A stretch of 64,000 nucleotides of DNA from assembly GCA_035539135.1 (NCBI GenBank), contig DATLJD010000011.1:118009-182008 (forward strand), in the 5' to 3' direction. Made by a program: the position numbers and the translations under genes. This DNA comes from JABFWF01 sp035539135. Lineage in GTDB: Bacteria; Pseudomonadota; Gammaproteobacteria; Xanthomonadales; Xanthomonadaceae. The notes under the pieces were generated by a model. That model saw nothing but the letters and a program-made list of their open reading frames with translations, had not been told where the DNA came from and made no database searches. Below are positions 34,801 through 42,322 of the stretch, piece by piece (the stretch's first letter is position 1; every line of letters starts with the position of its first letter).

Positions 34801-35366
34801 CCGCCGCGCGCTACGGCGGCAGCGGCCTCGGGCTGGCGATCAGCCAGGAGCTGGCGGCGGCGATGGGCGGCCGGATCGGCGTGCGCAGCGCGCCGGGACA
34901 GGGCACCTGCTTCGAGGTCGACCTGCCGCTGCCCGAGGCGACGCTCGCGCGCGACGCGGCGCCGGTGCCGGTCGCGACGGCGGCCGCCCCGCGGCGGCTG
35001 CTGCTGGTGGAAGACGACGCCACCGTCGCCGAAGTAGTCGCCGGCCTGCTGCGCGCGCAGGGGCACGACGTCGTGCACGCCGCGCATGGCCTGGCGGCGC
35101 TGGCGGAAGCGTCGCAGTCGCGGTTCGCGCTGGCCCTGCTCGACCTCGACCTGCCCGGGATGGACGGCCTCGCCCTGGCGCGGGCGTTGCGCGCGCAGGG
35201 GTTCCAGGCGCCGCTGCTGGCGGTGACCGCGCGTGCCGACGCCGAGGCGGAACCGCTCGCGCGCGAGGCCGGCTTCGACGGCTTCCTGCGCAAGCCGCTG
35301 ACCGGCGCGATGCTGGCCGGGGCGATCGACGGCCTGGTCGGGGAGGCGGCCACGAGCGAGGCGTGA
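31776..35366 (+). CDS. Reg_prop hybrid sensor histidine kinase
   Basis: The 1196-residue protein begins with a basic repeat tail and a signal or anchor (ALAWGVALLALAFILPARA). A periplasmic propeller of Reg_prop repeats (about 40-690) and a Y_Y_Y domain follow, then one membrane helix (AALVAVAALAALLMWWAAAVY). The cytoplasmic part has HisKA (phospho-His in TLGHEVRTPMTG), HATPase_c (NLLGNAGKF, DTGPGL, GSGLGLAIS) and a receiver domain. The receiver has ALLDLDLPGMDG with the phospho-Asp and LRKP with the Lys. The sensor half has the same design as the diguanylate cyclase at 24839-27940. The ligand and partner regulator are unknown. No output regulator gene is adjacent. Confidence 0.92.
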   Translation: MGKQRMGKPRLGKPCMGKGTPLALAWGVALLALAFILPARAGLPETPQPQQLTVADGLPSNRINGVAEDQFGYLWIATSDGLARYDGLGFRVWRVGEGLRDNFVWAVHVDARNRVWIGTSRAGLAMLDVDRREVRYFDRASDPRIGSDEVWTIASTSDGALWFGTGDGGLHRRTPDGRITRFMPEPGNPRSLPDASVGQLAVAPDGTLWVGTKKGVARWTGHDFARLPADAALSQATNGLAFEPDGTLWIGTPRGVSALHRDGRVERAPWPGYGKRVYGLLLRDRDGNRWLDTADGLGRDAEGEVRNVPLYSQYSHGMIRPSWSGAFEDSEGGLWFASSDSGLWYLQPDWTRFSVLSRRADDPDSPANAYVRGVAPARGGSMWLVGSGGVLDLLDPETGAVEHVVQDIGDGYMPMAVFEDPRRQVWVSYYDGLARYDPARGSLQRWRAGEGADAALPGDRSFVTGTRDGSVWIVSEQNGVQRRDGDGRVLDTIRPGGRRGLRRGETLRQAARGPDGALWLAGTQGLLTWNAGSRRFEPVPGAPVGGLYGFALDHDGDVWLAGFGSLRRTHWDGAALAPAAHYGQADGLPAIAPSGLTVDRNGIVWMTSMRGLVRFDPARRAARIYGVRDGLPSQEFGEPPVPRPEDGRIAAPTPEGLVLFDPAVVSPVASAPQLVIESLSVRRGDAIVELPTRARFALAPGDRDLRIVARLLSFANARSHRYRFRLTPFDQEWVETATGERLFSQLQAGEYSLEVQARTADNAWSQVRALRFRVDPPWWRTPAALVAVAALAALLMWWAAAVYRARLRQRHDWQLALHKRSLAEQASEAKTRFLATLGHEVRTPMTGVLGMSELLLGTPLDARQRGYAEAIRGAGNHLLRLVNDALDLARIESGRLELDPQPFRLRALVAEVVALSAPLARERGLRFIEQVDADAPAALCGDALRIKQILLNLLGNAGKFTERGEIGLRVSALAPCGVRFAVHDTGPGLNAEQQARLFRRFEQAEGARTAARYGGSGLGLAISQELAAAMGGRIGVRSAPGQGTCFEVDLPLPEATLARDAAPVPVATAAAPRRLLLVEDDATVAEVVAGLLRAQGHDVVHAAHGLAALAEASQSRFALALLDLDLPGMDGLALARALRAQGFQAPLLAVTARADAEAEPLAREAGFDGFLRKPLTGAMLAGAIDGLVGEAATSEA

Positions 35367-35525
35367 GCGGAGCGTCACCATGCGGCGCACCATCCGCGGC
35401 CGCCGGCCCGCGCGGAACCGCACCGCGCGCGGGCACGCGTCGCATTCAGATGGCGCGCCGGGGCGTCAAAAGGAATTTACGTCGCCGTTGCTAGCGTGCG
35501 CGCTGGTTTCACAAGGGCGGGGCAC

Positions 35526-36356
35526 ATGGCGCAGAGCGCGTTCGCACGGCAGGCCACGGTCGTCGGCGAGGCACCGGTCACGCACCTGCTGTGGACCGGC
35601 GGCTGGGACTCGACCTTCCGTCTGCTGGAGCTGCTGCTGGAACAGGGCCGGGTGGTGCAGCCGCACTATTTGGAGGACCCCTCGCGCCCGTCCACCGCGA
35701 TCGAGATCGAGACGATGGCCCGGATCCGCGGCACCCTCGCGCTGCAGCATCCGGATACCCGCGCGCTGCTGCTGCCGACCCAGTTCCACCGCGTGTGGGA
35801 ACTGCCGCAGGACGCCAGCCTCGACGCCGCGTTCATGCAGGCGCGCGCGTCGGCGTTCATGGGCGACCAGTACGCATGGCTGGCGCGTTTCTGCCGCGGC
35901 CAGCACCTGCCCGGGCTGGAACTGTGCATCCACCGCGACGACAAGGCGCACGCGGTGCTGGAGCGCTTCGTCGTCGCCGAGGGCGAAGGCGCGGCGCGCA
36001 CCTGGCGCTGCGACCCGGCGCGCGCCGGCAGCGCCGAGCACACCCTGTTCGGGGACTTCGCCTTCCCGCTGTTCGAGTCCAGCAAGCTCGACATGGCGCG
36101 GCGCGCGCGCGAGCAGGGCTGGCACGGCCTGATGGCGATGACCTGGTTCTGCCATCGTCCGCGCGACGGCCAGCCCTGCGGCTGCTGCAACCCGTGCCTG
36201 TACACGATCGAGGAAGGCCTGGGCTGGCGCATCCCGCGCCGGCGGCGGGCGATCTCGGCGCTGTACCGGGTGTTCGTGCGCCCGCTGCGGCCGCTGGCGA
36301 AGGCGATGCTGCAGCGCTTCAACGGGCGGGCGGGAGAACGGCCGCCGGCGCCCTGA
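35526..36356 (+). CDS. QueC-like PP-loop ATPase of unknown function
   Basis: The 276-residue protein has an N-terminal PP-loop, TGGWDSTFRLLELL (residues about 21-34), in place of the usual SGGxDS. A C-terminal zinc motif C-x8-C-x2-C-x2-C (CHRPRDGQPCGCCNPC) follows the phrase PLFESSKLDMARRAREQGW. This is the same order as in 7-cyano-7-deazaguanine synthase QueC. It is longer than QueC and its middle is different, so a related ATP-dependent reaction on another acid substrate is more likely than preQ0 synthesis. No queD, queE or folE lies nearby. It stands between the hybrid kinase and the convergent hemE. Confidence 0.75.
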   Translation: MAQSAFARQATVVGEAPVTHLLWTGGWDSTFRLLELLLEQGRVVQPHYLEDPSRPSTAIEIETMARIRGTLALQHPDTRALLLPTQFHRVWELPQDASLDAAFMQARASAFMGDQYAWLARFCRGQHLPGLELCIHRDDKAHAVLERFVVAEGEGAARTWRCDPARAGSAEHTLFGDFAFPLFESSKLDMARRAREQGWHGLMAMTWFCHRPRDGQPCGCCNPCLYTIEEGLGWRIPRRRRAISALYRVFVRPLRPLAKAMLQRFNGRAGERPPAP

Positions 36357-36365
36357 CGACGCGCG

Positions 36366-37442
36366 TCAGCGCGCGCTGTAGGCGTGCACTTCGTCGACCA
36401 GCGCGGCGACGTGCGCCGGATCCATGTCCGGCGACATGCCGTGGCCGAGGTTGAACACGTGGCCCTCGCGCGAGCCGCCGTTGCCGTCCCGATAGCTATC
36501 GAGCACCGCGCGCGCCTGCGCGCGCACCGCGTCCGGCGTGCCGTACAGCGTCGCCGGATCGAGGTTGCCCTGCAGCGCGACCCGGCCGCCGGTGCGGCGC
36601 GCGGCCTCGGCGAGGTCGATCGTCCAGTCCACCCCGACCGCGTCGGCGCCGCTGTCGGCCAGCGCTTCCAGGTGCGCGCCGTTGCCCTTCCCGAACAGGA
36701 TCAGCGGCGTGCGCGCATCGCCCGCTCCGCGCTCCAGCTCGCGCGCGATGCGGGCGAGGTAGGGCAGCGAGAATTCGCGGTACATCGCAGGCGACAGCAC
36801 GCCGCCCCAGGTGTCGAACACCTGCAGCGCCTGCGCGCCCGCCGCGCGCTGCGCGGACAAGTAGGCGATCACCGCGTCGGTGTTGACCGACAACAGCGCG
36901 TGCAGCGCGTTCGGATCGTTCAGCGCCAGCGCCTTGATCCGGCCGTAGTCCTTGCTGCCGCCGCCTTCGACCATGTAGCAGGCCAGCGTCCACGGACTGC
37001 CGGAGAAGCCGATCAGCGGCACGCTGCCGTCCAGCTCGCGGCGGATCGTGCGCACCGCGTCCATCACGTAGCGCAGTTCGGTTTCCATGTCCGGCACGCC
37101 GAGCTTCGCGATCGCGGCGGCGTCGCGCAGCGGGCGCTCGAACTTCGGGCCTTCGCCCTCGGCGAAGTACAGGCCCAGGCCCATCGCGTCGGGCACGGTG
37201 AGGATGTCGGAGAACAGGATCGCCGCGTCCAGCGGGAAACGGCGCAGCGGCTGCAGGGTCACCTCGCAGGCCAGCTCCGGGTTCTTCGCCATCGCCAGGA
37301 AGCTGCCGGCCCGCGCGCGGGTCGCGCGGTACTCGGGCAGGTAGCGGCCCGCCTGACGCATCAGCCACACGGGCGTGCAATCGACGGGTTCGCGGCGCAG
37401 GGCGCGGAGGAGGCGGTCGTTCTTCAGGGGGGTTTGGGGCAC
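36366..37442 (-). CDS. hemE: Uroporphyrinogen decarboxylase
   Basis: The enzyme decarboxylates uroporphyrinogen III to coproporphyrinogen III in haem synthesis. The protein has 358 residues. PVWLMRQAGRYLPEYR carries the substrate-binding arginines, FSDILTVPDAMG the catalytic Asp, and GFSGSPWTLACYMVEGGGS follows. The GTG at 37442 gives the expected N-terminus (TPLKNDRLLRAL). Longer in-frame starts run into the palindromic repeat upstream. It is convergent with the QueC-like gene, nine bases away. Confidence 0.96.
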   Translation of the reverse strand: MPQTPLKNDRLLRALRREPVDCTPVWLMRQAGRYLPEYRATRARAGSFLAMAKNPELACEVTLQPLRRFPLDAAILFSDILTVPDAMGLGLYFAEGEGPKFERPLRDAAAIAKLGVPDMETELRYVMDAVRTIRRELDGSVPLIGFSGSPWTLACYMVEGGGSKDYGRIKALALNDPNALHALLSVNTDAVIAYLSAQRAAGAQALQVFDTWGGVLSPAMYREFSLPYLARIARELERGAGDARTPLILFGKGNGAHLEALADSGADAVGVDWTIDLAEAARRTGGRVALQGNLDPATLYGTPDAVRAQARAVLDSYRDGNGGSREGHVFNLGHGMSPDMDPAHVAALVDEVHAYSAR

Positions 37443-37471
37443 GCGGGAATCTCTTCGGAATGTTTTACGAA

Positions 37472-37570
37472 GCCATCCATGGCGGGACTGGGCTGCCTTC
37501 GGACGGCCCGGCCCGGCCATCCGTGGCCGGGCGTTCGGCAGCGCGTGAACTGCCGATAGGGCAGTTCACG
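37472..37570. repeat. Cluster of three palindromes between hemE and WGR gene
   Basis: Three palindromes occur in a row. They are GCCAT-CC-ATGGC (37472-37483), GCCCGGCCA-TCCG-TGGCCGGGC (37511-37532) and an 11-base stem CGTGAACTGCC/GGCAGTTCACG with a 5-base loop (37544-37570). The last one includes the WGR stop codon. The first core is shared with the element at 17924-18033. The gap holds no gene. Confidence 0.8.
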
Positions 37571-37820
37571 AGCGCGCTGCCTCACCCTGCGCGAACATCA
37601 GCTGGAAGCCCTTCTTCAGCTGCAGGTCGCGGGCGTGCTCGAACGCGGCCAAGGCAGCGGCCTGGTCGAGGTACTGCTCGCGGCGCACGCTGCTGCGGCC
37701 GCCGATCTGGCCGGTTTCGCGCACCAGCGTCCAGCCGCCGAGCAGGTCGGCTTCCAGCATCAGTTGCACGAAGCGGGGCGCTTCGCGGCCGTCGGGCCGT
37801 TGTTGCAGCAGCAGGCGCAT
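37566..37820 (-). CDS. WGR-domain protein
   Basis: The 84-residue protein is a single WGR domain (RFVQLMLEADLLGGWTLVRETGQIGGRSSV, then a FEHARDLQLKKGF helix). WGR domains bind nucleic acid ends in PARPs and in bacterial fusion proteins; stand-alone copies have no proven role. The stop codon is inside a hairpin. The gene lies downstream of aroB on the same strand, 53 bases away. Confidence 0.88.
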   Translation of the reverse strand: MRLLLQQRPDGREAPRFVQLMLEADLLGGWTLVRETGQIGGRSSVRREQYLDQAAALAAFEHARDLQLKKGFQLMFAQGEAARS

Positions 37821-37873
37821 CCGCCCATTGTACGGGCCGCCTGCGCGCGCGGCCCTTTCCGGCGGCGCGCTTC

Positions 37874-38953
37874 TCAGCCCCGCAGCACGGCCAGGACCGC
37901 GGCGTCGGGCACGTCGGCGACCACCCGCGCGGCACCCGGGCCGTCCCACAGCACGAAACGCAGGCCGGCGGTGGACGCTTTCTTGTCCAGGCGCATGCGC
38001 GCGAGCAGGGCGGCGGGGTCCAGGCCGGCCGGCAGGGCGGTCGGCAGACCGAAGCGCGCCAGCAGGGTGGACAGCGCGTCGGCGCCGGCGGCTTCCGCCA
38101 GTTCCAGCCGCGCCGCCAGCCGCGCGGCCAGCACCATGCCGACCGCGACCGCCTCGCCGTGGACCAGGCCGCCGTAGCCCTGTTCGGCCTCGATCGCGTG
38201 GGCGAAGGTGTGGCCGAAGTTGAGCAGCGCGCGCTCGCCGCGCTCCAGCGGATCGCGTTCCACGATCGCTGCCTTGTGCGCGCAACTGGTGGCGATCGCC
38301 TCGGCCAGCGCGGCATCGTCGCGCGCCAGAAGCGCGGCGGCGCTGGCGGACAGCCAGTCGAGAAAGGCGGCGTCGCGGATCGCGCCGTACTTGACCACCT
38401 CGGCGAAGCCCGCGCGCAGTTCGCGGTCGGGCAGGGTGCGCAGAGTCGTGGTGTCGGCGAACACCGCGCGCGGCGGGTGGAAGGCGCCGACCAGGTTCTT
38501 GCCCTGCGGCAGGTCGACCGCGGTCTTGCCGCCGACCGAGGAATCCACCATCGCCAGCAGCGAAGTCGGCAACTGCACGCAGTCGATGCCGCGCATCCAG
38601 CAGGCCGCGGCAAAGCCGGCGAGGTCGCCCACCACGCCGCCGCCGAGGGCGAACACGCAGCCGTCGCGGGTGGCGCCGAAGTCGGCCAGCCCGCGCATCA
38701 GTTCGCCGAACCGGTCCAGCGTCTTCGAGGCCTCGCCGGCCGGGATGCAACTGACTACGACCTCGGCCCGGGCATGCGCGCCCAGCGCAGCGGCCACCCG
38801 GTTGGCGTACAGCGGCGCGACGTTGTCGTCGCTGACCAGCAGCACGTGCCGCCCGCGCACCTGCGCGGCCAGCGCCGCGCCGTCGTCCAGCAGGCCCGGC
38901 CCGATGACGACGGAATACGGGGCGTCGCCGCCGACCGCGACCGTGCGCCTCAC
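37874..38953 (-). CDS. aroB: 3-dehydroquinate synthase
   Basis: This is the second step of the shikimate pathway, turning DAHP into 3-dehydroquinate with NAD and a divalent metal. The protein has 359 residues. Visible motifs are GGGVVGDLAGFAAA, PTSLLAMVDSSVGGKTAVDLP and NFGHTFAHAIE with metal ligands. It begins at GTG 38953, which overlaps the aroK stop (GTGA), so translation is coupled to aroK. Confidence 0.96.
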   Translation of the reverse strand: MRRTVAVGGDAPYSVVIGPGLLDDGAALAAQVRGRHVLLVSDDNVAPLYANRVAAALGAHARAEVVVSCIPAGEASKTLDRFGELMRGLADFGATRDGCVFALGGGVVGDLAGFAAACWMRGIDCVQLPTSLLAMVDSSVGGKTAVDLPQGKNLVGAFHPPRAVFADTTTLRTLPDRELRAGFAEVVKYGAIRDAAFLDWLSASAAALLARDDAALAEAIATSCAHKAAIVERDPLERGERALLNFGHTFAHAIEAEQGYGGLVHGEAVAVGMVLAARLAARLELAEAAGADALSTLLARFGLPTALPAGLDPAALLARMRLDKKASTAGLRFVLWDGPGAARVVADVPDAAVLAVLRG

Positions 38954-39489
38954 GCGGCCGCGCCCCGCGTCCACACCGCCTGCAGCCGGCCGGCGAGCGC
39001 GCGCGCGGCGTCGCCTGGGGTGCAGCCGGCGGTGTCGAACACCAGGTCGGCGACTTCGGCGTAGAGCGGCGCGCGCTGGGTCGCCAGCGCCCGCAGCACC
39101 TGCTCGCGGTCGGGGCGCTGCAGCAGCGGGCGCGCCCGGTCGCGGGCGAGCCGCTGCAGCTGGCCGTCCACGTCCAGCGACAGGTGCACGACGAAACCGC
39201 GCCGGCGCAGCAATGCGCGGTTGCCGGCGTCGAGCACCGCCCCGCCGCCGGTCGCGATCAGCTGGTCGCTGCCGGCGAGCAGGCGCGCCAGGGTCGCGCT
39301 TTCGCGCGCGCGGAAACCGGCCTCGCCCTCGCAGTCGAAGATCGTCGCGATGCTGGCGCCGGTGCACAGCTCGAGGTCGCGGTCGGCGTCGACGAAGGCG
39401 AGCCCGCACAGTTCCGCCAGGCGGCGCCCGATCGAGCTCTTGCCTGCGCCCATCGGACCGACCAGCACCAGGTTGGGGGCGGGGTTCAT
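38950..39489 (-). CDS. aroK: Shikimate kinase
   Basis: The enzyme phosphorylates shikimate at O3. The 179-residue P-loop kinase has Walker A GPMGAGKSS at about 11-19, FVDADRDLE with the shikimate-binding Asp, and GGGAVLD. It is coupled to aroB downstream. TAGCAT six bases before the ATG suggests a leaderless start, and no Shine-Dalgarno sequence is visible. Confidence 0.96.
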   Translation of the reverse strand: MNPAPNLVLVGPMGAGKSSIGRRLAELCGLAFVDADRDLELCTGASIATIFDCEGEAGFRARESATLARLLAGSDQLIATGGGAVLDAGNRALLRRRGFVVHLSLDVDGQLQRLARDRARPLLQRPDREQVLRALATQRAPLYAEVADLVFDTAGCTPGDAARALAGRLQAVWTRGAAA

Positions 39490-39495
39490 GCCGGC

Positions 39496-39501
39496 ATGCT
39501 A
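39496..39501 (-). promoter_or_regulatory. -10 box TAGCAT of aroK, leaderless type
   Basis: On the minus strand TAGCAT is followed by GCCGGC and the aroK ATG. The spacing would place the transcript start on the start codon. Confidence 0.45.
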
Positions 39502-39530
39502 GCAACGGCGCGAGGCGAAGCGTATCGCCG

Positions 39531-40364
39531 CTACGCCTGATCCAGCGGATGCCGGTGCGCGTCCAGCCCTATCGTGCGCTCGGCGATCGCCGGCAGGGTG
39601 CGCATCGCCTGCCGGCTGACCCGCTCGAAGAACTGGACGAAGCGCAGCACCCGTTCGTGCGACATCGCCTGCCGGCCCGGGTGCCCGGCCTGCAGGGTCT
39701 GCTCCTGCTGCCAGCGCCATTCCGGGACGATGTCGAAGCCAGGTCCTTCGAGGAACAGCATGCGGTCCAGCCGCGACCAGAGGGGCGGGTAGTCCGCGCC
39801 CAGCGCGTCGTTGCACCAGCGCCGCCAGGTGCCGTGCGGATCCTCTTCGCGCTCCAGCGCGTTGACCGGTTCCACCAGGTCAGCCGGTGCCTGCGGCGGC
39901 ACCTTCAGGAACCAGCCTTCGAGGATGGTCAGGTCGGCATCGCGGGCGACCGGCCAGGCGTCGCGCGGCAGGCGGTCGTCGGCGATCTTGTCGAAGCGCG
40001 GCAACGCGACCTCGCGGCGCGCGCGCAGCGCGTCGAGCACGTCGCAGGCCAGGCCGACCTCGTGGGTGCCCGGCGGCCCGCGCGTCGCGCACAGTGGATG
40101 CACGCGCCGGCCGAGGGCCTCGCGTTCGGCATGGCCGAGGTAGAAGTCGTCGATCGACAGCGCCACGACCTCCAGCCCTCGCTGCTTCGCCAGCGCCGCC
40201 ATCTGCGCGGAGAGGGTGGACTTGCCGGTGCCCTGCAGCCCGGCGATCGCGTACACCCGGCAGTCGTGGGCGAGGGCGTCGTCCAGCACGCGGGCGACGA
40301 AGGCGGGCGCATAGCCCGGGTTGCGGCCCGAATGGGCGGGGTCGGGGTGCGACGCGGAGGGCAT
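39531..40364 (-). CDS. D-glycerate 3-kinase-like P-loop kinase
   Basis: The 277-residue protein has Walker A in AIAGLQGTGKSTLSAQM (about 42-58), SIDDFYLGHAEREALGRRVHPL, and FDKIADDRLP with ILEGWFLKVP. This is the layout of the plant/fungal-type glycerate 3-kinase and YggC-like kinases related to phosphoribulokinase. The likely reaction is D-glycerate to 3-phosphoglycerate. It is divergent from pdxH with only 17 bases between the start codons. Confidence 0.88.
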   Translation of the reverse strand: MPSASHPDPAHSGRNPGYAPAFVARVLDDALAHDCRVYAIAGLQGTGKSTLSAQMAALAKQRGLEVVALSIDDFYLGHAEREALGRRVHPLCATRGPPGTHEVGLACDVLDALRARREVALPRFDKIADDRLPRDAWPVARDADLTILEGWFLKVPPQAPADLVEPVNALEREEDPHGTWRRWCNDALGADYPPLWSRLDRMLFLEGPGFDIVPEWRWQQEQTLQAGHPGRQAMSHERVLRFVQFFERVSRQAMRTLPAIAERTIGLDAHRHPLDQA

Positions 40365-40369
40365 CGCGC

Positions 40370-40376
40370 CACAATA
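40370..40376. promoter_or_regulatory. Overlapping divergent -10 boxes (glycerate kinase / pdxH)
   Basis: CACAAT on the plus strand (40370-40375) and TATTGT on the minus strand (40376-40371) overlap in a 17-base gap. Each ends six bases before the ATG of its gene, so both messages would be leaderless. No room exists for ribosome sites outside the opposing gene. Confidence 0.5.
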
Positions 40377-40381
40377 GCGCA

Positions 40382-40984
40382 ATGGACGCAGACGCCCTCT
40401 ACGGCGAGGCCCTCGCCACCTTCGACGCGCTGTTCGACGAGGCGCTGGCCGCCGGCGAACCCGACCGCACCGCGATGGTCGTCGCCACCGCGACGCTGGA
40501 CGCGCGCCCGTCCGCGCGCACCGTGCTGCTGAAGGCGCGCGACGCGCGCGGCTTCGTCTTCTACACCCACCTCGACGGCCGCAAGGGCCGTGAGCTGCAG
40601 GCCAACCCGCAGGCCGCGCTGCTGTTCCACTGGCCGCGGGTGCGGCTGGGCGTGCAGGTGCGGATCGAGGGGCCGGTGGAGACGGTGTCCGACCAAGAGG
40701 CCGACGCCTACTTCGCCACCCGCCCGCGCGGCAGCCAGCTGGGCGCGTGGGCCTCGCTGCAGTCGGAGACGCTGGACGCGCGCGAGACCTTCGAACAGCG
40801 CCTGGAGCAGGTCGCGCGCGAGTTCGACGGCCGCGACGTGCCGCGCCCGCCGCGCTGGACCGGGCTGCGGGTGAAGCCGGTGCGGATCGAGTTCTGGTAC
40901 GCCGCCGACTACCGCCTGCACGAACGCTGCCTGTACGAGCGCGACGTCGCCGGCGGGTGGTCGAAGCGGATGCTGTATCCGTGA
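40382..40984 (+). CDS. pdxH: Pyridoxamine 5'-phosphate oxidase
   Basis: This FMN enzyme oxidises pyridoxine or pyridoxamine 5'-phosphate to pyridoxal phosphate. The protein has 200 residues, with ARTVLLKARDARGFVFYTH (FMN binding), RPRGSQLGAWASLQS and the C-terminal signature EFWYAADYRLHERCLYER. The stop overlaps the GTG of the next gene (GTGA). Confidence 0.96.
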   Translation: MDADALYGEALATFDALFDEALAAGEPDRTAMVVATATLDARPSARTVLLKARDARGFVFYTHLDGRKGRELQANPQAALLFHWPRVRLGVQVRIEGPVETVSDQEADAYFATRPRGSQLGAWASLQSETLDARETFEQRLEQVAREFDGRDVPRPPRWTGLRVKPVRIEFWYAADYRLHERCLYERDVAGGWSKRMLYP

Positions 40985-41799
40985 GCGATGCCCGGGTCGG
41001 CCCGCGCCGGATCGTCTGCCTGACCGAGGAACCGACCGAGGTCCTGTACGGCCTCGGCGAGCAGGACCGCATCGTCGGCATCAGCGGCTTCACCGTGCGC
41101 CCGCCGCGCGCGCGCCGCGAGAAGCCCAAGGTCAGCGCCTTCACCAGCGCGAAGATCGGCGAAATCCTGAAGCTCGAGCCCGACTTCGTAGTCGGTTTCT
41201 CCGACATCCAGGCCGACATCGCCGCCGCGCTGGTGCGCGAGGGCGTGGAAGTGTGGATCAGCAACCACCGCAGCGTCGACGGCATCCTCGACTACGTGCG
41301 ACGGCTCGGCGCGCTGGTCGGCGCGGCGCAACGCGCGGAGGCGTGGGCAGGCGAACTGGAGGCGGGCCTGCGCGACATCGAGCGCGCCGCGTCCGCGCTG
41401 CCGCGGCGACCCAAGGTCTACTTCGAGGAATGGGACGAGCCGCCGATCACCGGCATCCGCTGGGTCGCCGAGCTGGTCCGCATCGCCGGCGGCGACGACG
41501 TCTTCCCGGAGCGTGCGCTGGAGCCGCTGGCGAAGGCGCGCATCCTCGAGGACGCGTCGGAGGTCGTGCGGCGCGCACCGGACATCATCCTCGGCTCCTG
41601 GTGCGGCAAGAAGTTCCGCCCCGACAAGGTCGCCGCACGCCCCGGCTGGGACGCGATCCCGGCGGTGCGCGACGGCGAACTGCACGAGGTCAAGTCGCCG
41701 CTGATCCTGCAGCCGGGACCCGCGGCGCTGACCGACGGGGTGGCGGAGATCGCGCGGATCATCCGCGCCTGGGGCGGGCGCGCCGACAAGGCCGTGTGA
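40981..41799 (+). CDS. Cobalamin-binding-type protein without signal peptide
   Basis: The 272-residue protein resembles BtuF/FecB periplasmic binding proteins. The fold phrase RIVCLTEEPTEVLYGLGEQDRIVGISGF is at the N-terminus, LEPDFVVGFSDIQADI follows, and an ILGSWCGKKF loop is near 200. It lacks a signal peptide, starts at the GTG that overlaps pdxH, and no ABC permease or ATPase gene is nearby. It is probably cytoplasmic, and its ligand (a corrinoid or another cofactor) is an inference. Coupling to pdxH hints at cofactor handling. Confidence 0.82.
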   Translation: MSDARVGPRRIVCLTEEPTEVLYGLGEQDRIVGISGFTVRPPRARREKPKVSAFTSAKIGEILKLEPDFVVGFSDIQADIAAALVREGVEVWISNHRSVDGILDYVRRLGALVGAAQRAEAWAGELEAGLRDIERAASALPRRPKVYFEEWDEPPITGIRWVAELVRIAGGDDVFPERALEPLAKARILEDASEVVRRAPDIILGSWCGKKFRPDKVAARPGWDAIPAVRDGELHEVKSPLILQPGPAALTDGVAEIARIIRAWGGRADKAV

Positions 41800-41951
41800 A
41801 GGCGTTCGCCTGCGCCGGCGCCCATTCAGGGGCGTGCCGCGCGATCGAAGGCTGGTTCCGCGCAAGCAGGCCGTTGAGGCCGTTAGAAGCGGCGGCATCG
41901 CCGCTTTCGACGGGCGGCAATCGCGCCCCCGCCGGTCACCGGAGATCCCCC

Positions 41952-42257
41952 ATGCGCATCCAGCTGCTTTTCGCACTCCCGGCGTTGCTGGTCGGCGGCG
42001 TCGCCGCGGCCCAGCAGACCCTGCCCGCCATCGAGGTCCGCGGCGACACCGAAACGGTGCAGGTGTCCTGCACCGAGCCGGACACCGTGACCGCGGACGA
42101 CGTGAAGCGGGTGCTGACCATCGACGACCCCGGCAGCACCCGCGTGCTGCGCAACAAGTTCATCGACGTGGTGTCCGAAGCTTGCGCGGCCGGCATCGCG
42201 CGCATCCAGGTGACGCGCGGGTCGCACGACGAGCTCAGCTGGAAGCGGATGGAGTAA
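41952..42257 (+). CDS. Small exported protein of unknown function
   Basis: I do not recognise a family. The 101-residue protein has a clear signal peptide (LLFALPALLVGGVAAAQQ). The mature part of about 80 residues contains two cysteines (VSCTE and EACAA) that could form a disulfide in the periplasm. GGAGA precedes the ATG at a normal distance. The 150 bases upstream contain no gene and no clear promoter. It is convergent with the DUF4426 gene. Confidence 0.75.
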   Translation: MRIQLLFALPALLVGGVAAAQQTLPAIEVRGDTETVQVSCTEPDTVTADDVKRVLTIDDPGSTRVLRNKFIDVVSEACAAGIARIQVTRGSHDELSWKRME

Positions 42258-42322
42258 GCGGCCTTCGGGCAAACCGGACGCAGCGCGGCGCGGAGGCGCC
42301 GCGTTCCCGCGCGAGCGGCGGA

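Noticed and set aside
31659..35423. 1254-codon antisense frame across the hybrid kinase
   Set aside because: It is His/Arg/Ala/Gln-rich without motifs and lies opposite intact kinase domains.
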